DNA of 64,000 nt from Pseudooceanicola marinus (GCF_002786295.1 NZ_PGTC01000022.1:86373-150372), one strand, 5' to 3'. Counted from the stretch's first letter, positions 36,899 through 46,933 are shown. Program-made: numbers and translations. Notes: a model not told the origin generated them from the letters alone.

Positions 36899-38527
36899 TC
36901 AGTCAATGCGCCTCAGAACGCCGTCGGCCCATCTCGACGAAGCCTCGCCGAAGCAATCGTGCAGACTGTCGGCGGCAATTACACTTCCAAGTGCGAGGCG
37001 CCCCAAAAGGCTTAGCCCCGGAACGGGCTTCTCGTTCCGGTCGATCAGCCGTCCGTCCGGCGCGGTGCGGGCGCCGAGGTCGTCCAGCGTGGTGAGGTAA
37101 CCGCCGTGTATCAGGCCAGACAACAGTGAGGATGTGACCTTTGTCGGATCGGGAGAGGGCAGGACGCCGTCGATCATGATCTCCGCCGCGGCGCTGTGGG
37201 TCCCGTTGGTCAGATGCCAGCCGGTGTCGGTGAGCGTGATGTCGGGATCTTTTGCCAGATCGACCGTGACGATCCCGGTCTGGATGAGCGCCAGCAGTTC
37301 GCGGCAGGCGCTGACTGGCGGGCCGTAGGAATACCGTTTGAGCCCCTCGTCGAAGCCGACGAGTATCGCCGCAGTATCCGGCGGCGTAGTGGCTGGGTTG
37401 TAGCCCTGACGCAGCGGGTCCTGCCATTTCCGCCAGAGCTGTCCCACGGCATAGCCGATCGTGGGCGGGAGGCTGCCGTCGGCCATAGCGATGCCCTGCG
37501 TCAGGGTTTCCTGCGCCGGGGCGGTTTCCTGACAACCGGGATCGGTCCATTCCCTTTCCAACCAGTCGCGGATCGCCGTATCGCTCGTTCCGGGCACAAA
37601 AGCTGACAGGATGCGCTGAACCGGAGGGGTAAGCGCGTCGGTCAGGAGGGCTTTGGCCTCCGCCGCCGATCCGACTGACGCCTCAAATACCGCCCTGGCG
37701 AAAAGCGCGGTTTCGTCCGGAGTAGGTTCGTATCGGGCGTCTATGTCTTCGGTTTCCGGTTTTGGATAGGGTGGCTGTCCGTTCAGCGAAAACGGAATGA
37801 TGCACGCGGGTTCTTTGCCCGAAGGGATGTAGCCATCGTCGGAAAATTCTCCGCCCAGTCCAAGCGTCAGCACACGGATGACATCGAAGGACGACAGGGC
37901 GAACCCCCGGACCGCGACCGTGCGCCCAGCCCAGTTCTCCGCAGCCGCTTGCAGTCGGCGGGCGGGATAGGCCTCGGCGAGTTCGGCGTCTGTGTGAGCT
38001 GCATGGTCCTGCCATTCCGCAAGCTGGTCGTCGGGACGGATCGGAGGCTGGCCGGGAACGATCAGAACCTCGTCGTAGGGGCCATGCGATTCTGACCCGA
38101 CGCTGAGTTGCCAGCCATCTTCGGTGCGCAGGACGCGTTCTATGGTCTCCGGCACCCGCGTTATTCGCAGGTTTGACCGGGAGAGCGTCAGCTTCGCAAA
38201 TCGCTGCTGAAGATATCTGCCGAGATCGGCCCGCGGGGGGAAAGCGTCTTCCCCCATGTTCGGGGTCATCCAATCCCTGAATGAACGCACGTCAAGGTCA
38301 GCCGGTGCCCGAAGATGGATATCCCGAAGAGGAATATTCAGCAGACAGTGCGTGGGTTCGTGCGGGTCGAAGTTCGGCCCGGCGCCGGGCCACGCGCAGG
38401 TATCGAAGATATCGATTTGCAGACGGCGCCCCCTTGATTTCGCACCTTGCGACAGCGCTTCGAGCGCGCCGAGCCCTCTTGGCCCGAGGCCGATGATTGC
38501 GATCTTCCGGTCGATCTGTCTGTTCAT
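36899..38527 (-). CDS. FAD/NAD(P)-binding protein (NAD_binding_9-like)
   Basis: A 542-residue protein opening with a dinucleotide-binding site IAIIGLGPRGLGALEAL (GLGPRG at 13-18), then DIFDTCAWPGAGPNFDPHEPTHCLLNIPLRD, which is typical of the FAD-NAD(P)-binding family found next to small-metabolite enzymes. A second glycine-rich segment lies at GRTVAVRGFALSSFDVIRVLTLGLGGEF. The function of this family is largely undefined. It is a single-gene unit. Confidence 0.8.
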   Translation of the reverse strand: MNRQIDRKIAIIGLGPRGLGALEALSQGAKSRGRRLQIDIFDTCAWPGAGPNFDPHEPTHCLLNIPLRDIHLRAPADLDVRSFRDWMTPNMGEDAFPPRADLGRYLQQRFAKLTLSRSNLRITRVPETIERVLRTEDGWQLSVGSESHGPYDEVLIVPGQPPIRPDDQLAEWQDHAAHTDAELAEAYPARRLQAAAENWAGRTVAVRGFALSSFDVIRVLTLGLGGEFSDDGYIPSGKEPACIIPFSLNGQPPYPKPETEDIDARYEPTPDETALFARAVFEASVGSAAEAKALLTDALTPPVQRILSAFVPGTSDTAIRDWLEREWTDPGCQETAPAQETLTQGIAMADGSLPPTIGYAVGQLWRKWQDPLRQGYNPATTPPDTAAILVGFDEGLKRYSYGPPVSACRELLALIQTGIVTVDLAKDPDITLTDTGWHLTNGTHSAAAEIMIDGVLPSPDPTKVTSSLLSGLIHGGYLTTLDDLGARTAPDGRLIDRNEKPVPGLSLLGRLALGSVIAADSLHDCFGEASSRWADGVLRRID

Positions 38528-38634
38528 TGGATGCCATCCGGGATGAGTTCAGGGGCGATAACAGCGCGTTTTGCACAGAGCTGGGTCTTGATTGATGCCA
38601 TGCGGGAGATAAGCGTCGAACGGGAATACAGGTC

Positions 38635-38640
38635 TATAAT
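38635..38640 (+). promoter_or_regulatory. TATAAT -10 box before the MgtC-like gene
   Basis: A perfect TATAAT 94 bp before the chosen start. No good -35 is visible at the right spacing, so an activator may be needed. This position also argues against the in-frame GTG at 38644 as the start. Confidence 0.4.
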
Positions 38641-38733
38641 GGCGTGCTTGAATTAGCCCGGATCGGAACTCTGACACTCTCTGTTTGGTTCCTGTTTCAA
38701 TGGCGTTCAAAGATCAGAGACCTGACTGACCTA

Positions 38734-39210
38734 ATGACTGATATCTTACAAATACTTTCGACGGAATTTTCCGGACACAGCACGCTGCCCTGGCCAGTTG
38801 TCATGGTCCGTATCATAGGAGCGCTGGTCTTCGCCGCCGTAATAGGCTTCGAACGTGAAACCAAGGATCATGCGGCGGGGCTCAGGACACATATGCTCGT
38901 CGGGCTGGCGTCGGCCTGCTACTGCCTTCTGTCGCTTGACCTTGTGGGTCGGGATTTCGGTGATGACGTGCGTATGGACCCGGTCCGGATGATCGAGGCG
39001 GTCACGGGCGGTGTCGCGTTTTTGGCGGCGGGTCTCATCGTCTTCACACGCGGTGAGGTCAAGGGGCTGACCACCGGTGCGAGCCTCTGGCTTGTCGCAG
39101 CGATCGGGACCGCCACCGGCCTTGGTGTCTGGTCCATAGCGCTGGCCGCGACAGGGCTGTCGCTTTTCATCGTGGGGGTTTTGAAAAAGTTCGAGAGCAG
39201 AGTGGCGTGA
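38734..39210 (+). CDS. MgtC/SapB family membrane protein
   Basis: The 158-residue protein has about five hydrophobic segments and the MgtC core: VRIIGALVFAAVIGFERETKDHAAGLRTHMLVGLASA, followed by GGVAFLAAGLIV and TGASLWLVAAIGTATGLG. The arginine-rich RE..... HxAGLRTH segment is diagnostic. Family members influence Mg2+ adaptation and membrane ATPases. ATG at 38734 is chosen for length; a GTG at 38644 would add 30 residues. Confidence 0.85.
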   Translation: MTDILQILSTEFSGHSTLPWPVVMVRIIGALVFAAVIGFERETKDHAAGLRTHMLVGLASACYCLLSLDLVGRDFGDDVRMDPVRMIEAVTGGVAFLAAGLIVFTRGEVKGLTTGASLWLVAAIGTATGLGVWSIALAATGLSLFIVGVLKKFESRVA

Positions 39211-39233
39211 ATGGCCACGCCACGCCGCCGGTC

Positions 39234-41042
39234 TTAGGTGGCACGGCGTATCGCCCCGGTCAGGGCATAGGCCATCGCGCGGTCTTTCAAACCTTTGGGC
39301 TGGTCCAGCCCCATCCGCGCCAACAGGTCATTCGGCCGTTCTGCGGTCATTCCGTTGAGGATGAGCTTTGCCAGCCCCATGGTATCGCCCTGGACGTCCG
39401 ACAACATGCCAAGCGCCGGGAGCAGGCGGCGTTCTGTTTCATCGAAGTCTGTGCCAAAGGGAAAGTCCGGTAGATCAAAGGGACGCAGCCACTGCTGGAT
39501 GGTTTCGGGCGCGTTGCGCCTTGCCTTGTCAGGTATCTGGTAATTGCCCGAGATCTTGCCTGCGGATTTGGCCTGCTCCAACAGGTCATCCTGAAACCGG
39601 CTGTCCGTGATGGCCAGCATCCGGGCGACCGCGTCCTCGTCGCGCTGGCCACGCAGGTCGGCGATCCCGTATTCCGTCACGATGATGTCGCGATAGGCGC
39701 GGGGCACGCTTTCGTGCGGGTGATCCCAGACGATGTTGGATACCGTCTTACCATTGCTTGTGCGGGTTGCCGGCAGCGTCAGGATGGACCGCGCATTGTC
39801 GAGGGCAAAGGCCTGTTCGATGAAGTTGAACTGGCCGCCGATCCCGCTGACCTCCTGAGCGGAGGAGGTGATATCGCTGACCGCACCGCCGAGAAGCGTG
39901 ACCTTCATGGCAGCATTGACGAAACGGGCATTGGTTCTTGCAGCGCGCTTGGCAGGCTCGTCGCCGTAGAGCTGATTGGTGAAACTCACTGGCATCATGC
40001 GGATTTTGCCGCGCTGCTCTTCGGGCAAGGCCCTGAGGCGGTCGTAGAAGTCCCGGCAGTCGACGAAGAATCCGGCATGGATCGCCGCGCCATCTACTTC
40101 GCGCCGGATAGCGCCGCTTTCGAACAGGTGAAGAAGGCCGTCGACCAGCATTTCGGTGACCGCGTATAGACCTGTGTCGAATGCGCCGTCTTCGTCGTAG
40201 TCCTCTCGCGCGAAGGGGTTGGCTGCATGGATTTCGGGGAATTTCCCGGTATGCCGGAACAGCAGGGCGTGGGCAACGGCGTCCCCAATCGCACCGATGC
40301 CGATCTGGAGCGTGCCGCCGTCTGGCACCGTGCTGGCGACATGCAAGCCGATCGCGTGTTCCGTCAGCCCGACCGGGCGTTTGACGACTGAGAAGAGTTC
40401 GAAGTCCGGCGATGACTCGAGACAGAGGTCGACTTCGCCCTTTGGCAGGCGGGCCTCCGGTCCGGACATGGCGGGCAGGTTGGCGTTGGTTTCGCCGACG
40501 ACAAGGAAATCCTGCTGCCCCTCGCGCCGGGCGCGCAGCAGGTCCGCCGATATGTCGGTGTTGCAGCACAGGCTGAAATCGTCGCCGAGCGGGGCGAGAA
40601 GCTGCATCAGAACGTTCGGCTTCCAGGCGGCCAGCACATCGTAGGCATGTGTGTAGTTCGAGGGGATATATCGCCGCTGCATTACGGGCACACCGATCCA
40701 TCGGCCAGCCAGAAGGAAAAACTCGGAGACCTCGATGTTCGGGGGCAGGGTCCCGTCACGCATCATCGTCGCGTAGTCGAGGGCCGGGTATCTGCCGAAC
40801 AGCCGGTCCGCGGCGGGCTCGAGGAAGCGGCGCGCCATGTCCTCGGACATGTCCGGTCGCTCAAGCGTCAGTGCGGTCAGGATCGACAGGCGCGTGTCCG
40901 GGCGTTGCGCGACCGCGCGGGTGAGCGCGTTGACGAGAGTCACAGGCTTGCCCAGGCCAAGGGGCAGGGCCAGCCGGATGTCGCCCCCGGTCCGGTCGAT
41001 GATCTCGGCGGCGATGGCGTCGGCTGTGAGCGGCTCAGCCAA
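39234..41042 (-). CDS. Acetyl-CoA hydrolase/transferase family protein
   Basis: The 602-residue product contains the family blocks GTLQIGIGAIGDAVAHALLF and VTEYGIADLRGQ, whose Glu is the expected catalytic residue of acetyl-CoA hydrolase/CoA-transferase enzymes. It would move CoA between acyl groups or hydrolyse acetyl-CoA. The start is probably TTG at 41042, which overlaps the FadJ-like stop by 8 bp (GGGA 6 nt upstream); upstream residues of the longer frame lie inside the neighbouring gene. It is the last gene of the beta-oxidation operon. The coding sequence is longer than most family members (about 500), mainly in the N-terminal half. Confidence 0.85.
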   Translation of the reverse strand: MAEPLTADAIAAEIIDRTGGDIRLALPLGLGKPVTLVNALTRAVAQRPDTRLSILTALTLERPDMSEDMARRFLEPAADRLFGRYPALDYATMMRDGTLPPNIEVSEFFLLAGRWIGVPVMQRRYIPSNYTHAYDVLAAWKPNVLMQLLAPLGDDFSLCCNTDISADLLRARREGQQDFLVVGETNANLPAMSGPEARLPKGEVDLCLESSPDFELFSVVKRPVGLTEHAIGLHVASTVPDGGTLQIGIGAIGDAVAHALLFRHTGKFPEIHAANPFAREDYDEDGAFDTGLYAVTEMLVDGLLHLFESGAIRREVDGAAIHAGFFVDCRDFYDRLRALPEEQRGKIRMMPVSFTNQLYGDEPAKRAARTNARFVNAAMKVTLLGGAVSDITSSAQEVSGIGGQFNFIEQAFALDNARSILTLPATRTSNGKTVSNIVWDHPHESVPRAYRDIIVTEYGIADLRGQRDEDAVARMLAITDSRFQDDLLEQAKSAGKISGNYQIPDKARRNAPETIQQWLRPFDLPDFPFGTDFDETERRLLPALGMLSDVQGDTMGLAKLILNGMTAERPNDLLARMGLDQPKGLKDRAMAYALTGAIRRAT

Positions 41043-43092
41043 GGGTGTCCCAGCCGGGATCGGGATCGAACCGGGCCCCGTGTTTTTCAGCCAGTTGCCG
41101 CAGGGCGTCGGGCACATCACCGCGCACCTTCGCGTAATGCAGAGGGCCGCCGCGGAAGGGTGCCCAGCCGGTGCCGAAGATCATCGCCGCGTCGACCGTA
41201 TCGGCATCGTGCGCGACACCTTTGCGCAGCGCCTCAACCGCGGCATTGCACATGGGCAGGATCAGGCGGTCGATCACCTGCTGGTCGGGGTCGTCCGCCG
41301 GGTCCTTGGGCGGGTCCTCATTCTCGTAGTCGTAAAGACCCTTGCCCGCCTTCTTTCCCGTCTCGCCATTTTCGACCTTCTCTCGCAGCCAGTCGGGCGT
41401 GTCGGCGACGGGCGTGTCAAGGCCGTCACGAAGGGATTGCCCGACCTCAAGGCAGATATTCAGCCCGACCTGATCGGCCAGTGTGACCGGCCCCATGGGC
41501 ATGCCGAAGGCCAAAGCGGCGCGGTCTATGGCAACCTTGTCGTGGCCTTCGTCCAGCATCAGCATCGCTTCCATCATGTATGGCGCGAGGACGCGGTTGA
41601 CAAGGAAGCCGGGGTAATCGGTGACCTGCGCGGGTAGGCGGTCGATGCCCGTCGTGAACGCCGCCAGGCGCTTCAACGTGTCCTTCGAGGCAAGGTCGTG
41701 AGAGACGACCTCGACCAGGGGCATGCTGCTGACCGGGTTGAAGAAATGCAGGCCAGCGAAATGCGCCGGATCGGGGGCCGCGTCGATGAGGGAGGCGAGC
41801 GGCAGGCTGGAGGTATTGGTCGCGAGGATCGCGCCGGGCTTCATCTCGTTGGTCAGTTCGGAGTAGATCGCCTCCTTGACCTCGGGCTTTTCGGGCCCGG
41901 CTTCGATGATCAGGTCAGCGCGCGCACGGCCCAGCCGGTCCGGATCGGGCATCAGCCGGTCCAGTGCGTCGCGTGTTTCGATCCCGCTCAGGTGCTTGCG
42001 CTCGTATATCTTGGTGGCGCGGCTGATGGTCTGACCGAGGGGAGCGAGTTCCACATCCTCGATCGTCACCCGTTTGCCCTGCATGGCGGCCCAGGCGGCA
42101 ATTTCCGCGCCCATGGCACCCGCGCCGATGACGTGGACATGGGCGATGCCATCTTCGCCCTTGCCAGCCGACTTCAACCGTTGGCGCAGGCAGAACACGC
42201 GGATCAGGTTCTGCGCCGTGGTGCTGTCCAGCAGGGTCGCAAAGGAGGCGATTTCGGCCTGCTGCATGGCGTCCGAGTCGCCACCGTGATCTTCCCAGAG
42301 GTCGATCAGGGCAAAGGGAGCGGGGAAGTGCGCGCGCGGGGCCTTCTTTTCGCTCTCCGACCGCATCCGGGTCGCCGCAAGGCTGCGCGCGGCGCGGGTG
42401 CGCAGGGCTGAGGCGCGAAAGCTGCCCTCATGGTCGAGTTGACCGGAGGCTGCCGCCGCAATGGCGGCATCGACATGCCGTTCAGGCACAAGCGCGTCGA
42501 TGATGCCAAGCTTTTTCGCCTTGCTATCATGGGCGCTTTTGCCGGTGAGCATCATCTGCATCGCCTCGACGGGGTCGATCAGGTTGGTTAGCCGGAAGGT
42601 GCCGCCGAGGCCGGGATGCAGGCCAAGCTGGATTTCCGGAAAGCCCAGCTTGACGCCGTCCACGCCGATCCGGTGATCGCAGGCGAGGGCCAGCTCGAAG
42701 GCGCCGCCGAGCGTCGTGCCGTGCACCACCGCGACGGTCTGGAAGGGCAGAGCGGCCAGCTTGTCGAGCACGGCGTGACCCTGGCGGAGCATTGTCACGG
42801 CATCCTCCCCGCTGAGCCCGGCAAAGCCTTCGATGTCCGCGCCCGCGCCGAACCCGCCGGGCTTGGCGGACCGGATCGCCAGAACATCGGGGCGGGCCTG
42901 TTTCGCCTCGTCCAGCAGGGTGTCGAGTTCTCTCAGCACTGCTTCGGAGATGACATTGGTGCCTGTGTCGGCGCAGTCGAGCCAGAGGGTCAGCGTGCCG
43001 TCGTGCTCTTCTTGTCGCCAGTTCTGCGCCTCCGGCGCTTTCGGGGCGTTGGTCGTTTCATCGGGGGTGATTTCGTCGAGAACGTCGGTCAT
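41035..43092 (-). CDS. fadJ: Multifunctional enoyl-CoA hydratase / 3-hydroxyacyl-CoA dehydrogenase (FadJ-like)
   Basis: A 685-residue fusion. The N-terminal crotonase part has GGFGAGADIEGF and TTLGGAFELALACDHRIG (oxyanion hole and catalytic Glu region). The NAD-binding part starts at HVHVIGAGAMGAEIAAWAAMQGKRVTIED, and the dehydrogenase signature SSLPLASLI and FNPVSSMPLVEVV follows. It performs hydration and NAD-dependent oxidation of enoyl-CoA in beta-oxidation. ATG at 43092 overlaps the thiolase stop. Confidence 0.93.
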   Translation of the reverse strand: MTDVLDEITPDETTNAPKAPEAQNWRQEEHDGTLTLWLDCADTGTNVISEAVLRELDTLLDEAKQARPDVLAIRSAKPGGFGAGADIEGFAGLSGEDAVTMLRQGHAVLDKLAALPFQTVAVVHGTTLGGAFELALACDHRIGVDGVKLGFPEIQLGLHPGLGGTFRLTNLIDPVEAMQMMLTGKSAHDSKAKKLGIIDALVPERHVDAAIAAAASGQLDHEGSFRASALRTRAARSLAATRMRSESEKKAPRAHFPAPFALIDLWEDHGGDSDAMQQAEIASFATLLDSTTAQNLIRVFCLRQRLKSAGKGEDGIAHVHVIGAGAMGAEIAAWAAMQGKRVTIEDVELAPLGQTISRATKIYERKHLSGIETRDALDRLMPDPDRLGRARADLIIEAGPEKPEVKEAIYSELTNEMKPGAILATNTSSLPLASLIDAAPDPAHFAGLHFFNPVSSMPLVEVVSHDLASKDTLKRLAAFTTGIDRLPAQVTDYPGFLVNRVLAPYMMEAMLMLDEGHDKVAIDRAALAFGMPMGPVTLADQVGLNICLEVGQSLRDGLDTPVADTPDWLREKVENGETGKKAGKGLYDYENEDPPKDPADDPDQQVIDRLILPMCNAAVEALRKGVAHDADTVDAAMIFGTGWAPFRGGPLHYAKVRGDVPDALRQLAEKHGARFDPDPGWDTLG

Positions 43093-44372
43093 GCGGCCTC
43101 CAGCAGCATCGCGCCGCCCTGGCCGCCGCCGATGCATTCCGTTGCGATCCCGCGCTTGGCACCGCGCGCTTTCAGGGCATTGGCCAGGTGCAGGACGATG
43201 CGGTTACCGCTGGTCCCGACCGGGTGGCCGAGGCTGATCGCTCCGCCATCGACATTCAGATGCCCACGGTCGATCCGCCCAAAGGCGGCATCGTATCCCA
43301 GCACGTCGCGGCAGAAATCATCGTCCTGCCATGCGGCAAGGCAGGCCAGAACCTGCGCGGCGAAGGCTTCGTTGATTTCCCAGAGGTCGATGTCGTTGCA
43401 GGCCAGCCCGTGCCGTTGTGCCAGAGGCGTGGCGGCAAGAACCGGGCCCAGACCCATGATGCCTGGGTCGAGTGCGGCCCATTCGCTGTCGACAATCTTT
43501 GCGATCGGCTCCAGCCCATGCGCTTCGACGGCGGTCTCAGACGCGAGGATCACCCAGGACGCGCCATCGGTGATCTGGCTGGAATTGCCCGGGGTGACCT
43601 TGCCATAGGGTTTCTCGAAAGCCGGGTCGAGCTTTGCCAGCTTGTCCACGGAGGAATCCGGGCGCACGCCGTCGTCGTGCTCGTGCGCCTCTCCGTCGCG
43701 GTCGAAGACTGGCAGCACCTCGCCCTTCAGCCGCCCCTCGGACTGGGCGGCGGCGAGGCGCTTGTGGCTTTCGACAGCATAGGTATCGGCGGTCACCCGG
43801 TCGATGCCGAATCGGTGCGCCAGCACTTCGGCGGTCTGGCCCATTTTGAGCGAGGTGATCGGGTCGGTCAGCCCACGCTCCAGCCCGATGACGGGCGAGA
43901 AGAAGTCCGGGCGGACCTCGGCAAGGGCCTTGGCCTTGTCCATAGGTCCTTTCGCGCCGACCATCTGACCGAACCATTCGGTGGCCTCCCGGCTGTAGAC
44001 TAATGGCGCATGACTCAGCGCTTCGGTGCCGCCGGCGAGGATCATCTCGTGGCTGCCGTCGCGAATGTAGCGAAAGGCAGTGTCGATGCTCTGCATGCCC
44101 GACCCACAGTTGATCTGCACGGTGAAGGCGACCTGTTGCTCGCCCATGCCAAGGCGCAGCGCGGCAACGCGGGCGGGGTTCATCTCGTCTTGGATCACGT
44201 TCACGCAGCCAAGGATGACAAGGTCGCAGGCGGTCGCTGCGAAGGGCTGACGCATCAGCAAGGGTCGTCCGGCCTGAACGGCCAGATCGACAGGTGTAAA
44301 GGGGCCGGGCTTGCCGCGTGCCTTCAGGAACGGAGTGCGGGCGCCATCGACGAGGTAGACGGGGCGGCTCAT
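43089..44372 (-). CDS. fadI: Acetyl-CoA acyltransferase (thiolase)
   Basis: A 427-residue thiolase. The nucleophile Cys89 sits in QINCGSGMQS, and the C-terminal catalytic block is ISLGHPVGTSGNRI...ATECIGGGQGG. It cleaves 3-ketoacyl-CoA to acetyl-CoA and a shortened acyl-CoA. The ATG at 44372 overlaps the fadE stop by 4 bp. FadI-type by length and its pairing with a FadJ-like protein. Confidence 0.92.
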   Translation of the reverse strand: MSRPVYLVDGARTPFLKARGKPGPFTPVDLAVQAGRPLLMRQPFAATACDLVILGCVNVIQDEMNPARVAALRLGMGEQQVAFTVQINCGSGMQSIDTAFRYIRDGSHEMILAGGTEALSHAPLVYSREATEWFGQMVGAKGPMDKAKALAEVRPDFFSPVIGLERGLTDPITSLKMGQTAEVLAHRFGIDRVTADTYAVESHKRLAAAQSEGRLKGEVLPVFDRDGEAHEHDDGVRPDSSVDKLAKLDPAFEKPYGKVTPGNSSQITDGASWVILASETAVEAHGLEPIAKIVDSEWAALDPGIMGLGPVLAATPLAQRHGLACNDIDLWEINEAFAAQVLACLAAWQDDDFCRDVLGYDAAFGRIDRGHLNVDGGAISLGHPVGTSGNRIVLHLANALKARGAKRGIATECIGGGQGGAMLLEAA

Positions 44373-46609
44373 TCTGCAGCCTCCGGCCAAGTTGTTCGGC
44401 GGTTCATTTCGGGGTAAAGGCGCGACAGTTCGTCAGGTGTGTAGTCGTCCACCGCAACCACTTTCTGAACGGCCTCTTCGACCCGCTCCAGCTGTTCGAA
44501 CTCGGCATCGGACAGGATTCCGGCCTCAAGCCCTTCGCGTGGCGACTTGCGAGCGGTGCGCAGCCGTTTCGTAATGGGCTCGGCCTCCATCACAAGTTTG
44601 AAAGCTGTATCGAGCAGACCAAGGCCGCTGTCAGGTTGGGGCGGGTGGGCGCCTTTGACCAGGCGGTCACGCGATGCGCTCGGTTCATAGACCAGTTTCG
44701 CCACGGCCTCCGTCACCTTGTCGGACGGCCCGCGCACGTGTGCGCCGGGTCGGATGATCGGGCGCAGCAGCCAGCCAACCCATTTGGCGGGCATGTTGGC
44801 GATTGTCTCGTCCAGCGCCTGGCCGATGCGGGCAAAGCCCGTGTCGGCAGCGTGCTGCACGAGGGGAAGGTCCTCTTCGTTGCGGCCTTCGTCTTCCCAA
44901 CGTTTCAGTGTGGCCGCAATCAGATACATTTCCGAGAGGGCATCGCCGAGGCGGGCAGAGATCATCTCTTTCCGCTTGAGGGCCCCGCCGAGTGTCAGGA
45001 AGGCCATGTCGGCGGTCAGGGCGAAGGCCGCGGACCAGCGTGACAGGCGACGATAGATCGGGGCGACCATGCCCGCACCCTCCGGAGCATCGCCACGTCC
45101 GGTCCAGGCGGACCAGCCGGCGCGGAAGGTGGTGCGGACGGAGTGGTTCACATGGGCCCAGAAGTGCTTGTCAAAGGCGTCGAGGGATTTGTCCTCGTCC
45201 GGTTCCTGAAGGGCCTGCATTTCGTCCAGAAGGTGCGGATGGGCCCGGATGGCACCCTGACCAAAGATGATCAGGTTGCGGGTCACGATGTTGGCGCCCT
45301 CGACCGTGATCCCGATCGGGATGGTCCGGTAGATCGGTTGCAGGTAGTTGAGCGGGCCGTCGATCACCGCCTTGCCGGAATGCACGTCCATCGCGTCGTT
45401 GATCGCGTCGCGCATTCGGTCGGTAGCGTGATACTTCATGATGGCCGAGATGACGGCCAGCTTGTGTCCTTCGTCCAGCGCCGCCGTGGTCAGCCGACGG
45501 CCGGCGTCGATGACGTAGGCGCTTGCCGCGATCCGGGCCAAGGGCTCCTGCACCCCGCCAAAAAGCCCGATCGGCAGGTTGAACTGGGTGCGGATGCGGG
45601 AGTAGGCGCCGGTCGTATGGGCGGCCAGTGCCGTTGCGGCGGCGGACAGGGAGGGCAGGGAGATGCCGCGTCCGGCGGCCAGTGCGCTCATCAGCATCAT
45701 CCAGCCCCGGCCCGCATAGTCGGGGCCGCCGATGATGTGATCGAGCGGTATGAAGACATCCTTGCCGGTGGTCGGGCCGTTCTGGAACATGGTGCCCGAG
45801 GGGAGGTGGCGTCGTCCGACCTCGACACCAGGCAAGTCAGTCGGGACGAGGGCGCAGGTGATGCCGATGTCTTCGGCCTCTCCCAACAGGCCTTCCGGAT
45901 CGCGCAGCTTGAAGGCGAGCCCGAGGACCGTGCAGACCGGAGACAGGGTGATGTAACGCTTGGCCCAGTTCAGGCGGATGCCGAGCACCTCTTTGCCGTT
46001 CCACTGGCCTTTGCAGATCACCCCGTCGTCTGTCATTGCCGAGGCGTCGGAGCCGGCATCTTCGCTTGTCAGACCGAAGGCGGGAAGCTCCTTGCCGTTG
46101 GCCAGCCGGGGTAGCCATTCCTTCTTCTGATCATCGGTGCCGAACTGGAGGATCAATTCGCCCGGACCGAGGGAATTGGGAACCATGACCGTCACCGCCG
46201 CGACGACCGAATGGCTGGCGATGTAGCGGACGACCTCGGAATGCGCGTAGGCCGAAAACCCAAGCCCCCCGTGCTCTTTGGGAATGATCATGCCGAAAAA
46301 GCCGTACTCGCGCAGGAAATCCCACGCTTCGGAAGGAATGTCCCCGGTGTGGTGATCTATCTCCCACGGGTCGATCATGTCGCAGAAGGCGCGGCAGGGT
46401 CCTTCGATGAAGGCGGCTTCTTCGTCGGTCAATTGCGGCGCCTTCATGTTGCGCAGCACGGTCCAGTCAGGTTTGCCGGAAAACAGTTCGGCTTCGAAAT
46501 GGACGTCGCCGGAATTGATCGCTTCCGCTTCAGTGGCAGACAGGGTTGGAAGCACCCCTTTGGCCCATTTGTGAATTGGTCGGGTAAGGTAGCGTTTCCG
46601 AAATGACAT
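44369..46609 (-). CDS. fadE: Acyl-CoA dehydrogenase, FadE type
   Basis: A 746-residue protein: an N-terminal cap, the ACAD core (FGLTSEDAGSDASAMTDDG and GLFGGVQEPLARIAASAY), and the catalytic-glutamate region VEGANIVTRNLIIFGQGAIRAHP, then a C-terminal DUF1974-like extension specific to FadE. It oxidises acyl-CoA to trans-2-enoyl-CoA at the membrane side. ATG at 46609 follows GGAGGATCGCAA. It heads the operon fadE-fadI-fadJ-hydrolase. Confidence 0.94.
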   Translation of the reverse strand: MSFRKRYLTRPIHKWAKGVLPTLSATEAEAINSGDVHFEAELFSGKPDWTVLRNMKAPQLTDEEAAFIEGPCRAFCDMIDPWEIDHHTGDIPSEAWDFLREYGFFGMIIPKEHGGLGFSAYAHSEVVRYIASHSVVAAVTVMVPNSLGPGELILQFGTDDQKKEWLPRLANGKELPAFGLTSEDAGSDASAMTDDGVICKGQWNGKEVLGIRLNWAKRYITLSPVCTVLGLAFKLRDPEGLLGEAEDIGITCALVPTDLPGVEVGRRHLPSGTMFQNGPTTGKDVFIPLDHIIGGPDYAGRGWMMLMSALAAGRGISLPSLSAAATALAAHTTGAYSRIRTQFNLPIGLFGGVQEPLARIAASAYVIDAGRRLTTAALDEGHKLAVISAIMKYHATDRMRDAINDAMDVHSGKAVIDGPLNYLQPIYRTIPIGITVEGANIVTRNLIIFGQGAIRAHPHLLDEMQALQEPDEDKSLDAFDKHFWAHVNHSVRTTFRAGWSAWTGRGDAPEGAGMVAPIYRRLSRWSAAFALTADMAFLTLGGALKRKEMISARLGDALSEMYLIAATLKRWEDEGRNEEDLPLVQHAADTGFARIGQALDETIANMPAKWVGWLLRPIIRPGAHVRGPSDKVTEAVAKLVYEPSASRDRLVKGAHPPQPDSGLGLLDTAFKLVMEAEPITKRLRTARKSPREGLEAGILSDAEFEQLERVEEAVQKVVAVDDYTPDELSRLYPEMNRRTTWPEAAE

Positions 46610-46732
46610 TTGCGATCCTCCTGCAATCAGAACGCGCTCGCTTCGGCAGAGGTTCCTGACAGATCGGGAAAGCATCGGAACCCTGCCCGCGAGATCTCCG
46701 TTGGCCTTCCATACTTCTGAAGGAGGAAAGTC

Positions 46733-46933
46733 ATGAAATATGGTTGGAGACTGTTATTCATTCCGCTTTGGGCCCTGTGCATTGCGGGCGCGGCGGTAAC
46801 GGCATTTCTGGCGATCGGATGGGTCGGTTGGAAAGCTTTTGCCGCGGCCGCGGTCATAGGCGCGGTGGCCGGTATCCCGGCGGGGCTGTGGAATACTCAC
46901 AAGGTTCGGCGCGACGATCCTGCGTGGTCCTGA
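46733..46933 (+). CDS. Small two-helix membrane protein
   Basis: A 66-residue protein with two hydrophobic segments (about 5-30 and 34-52) and a charged end (NTHKVRRDDPAWS). The ATG has AAGGAGGAAAG 3-9 nt upstream, which is strong support for translation. Divergent from fadE. Function unknown. Confidence 0.6.
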   Translation: MKYGWRLLFIPLWALCIAGAAVTAFLAIGWVGWKAFAAAAVIGAVAGIPAGLWNTHKVRRDDPAWS

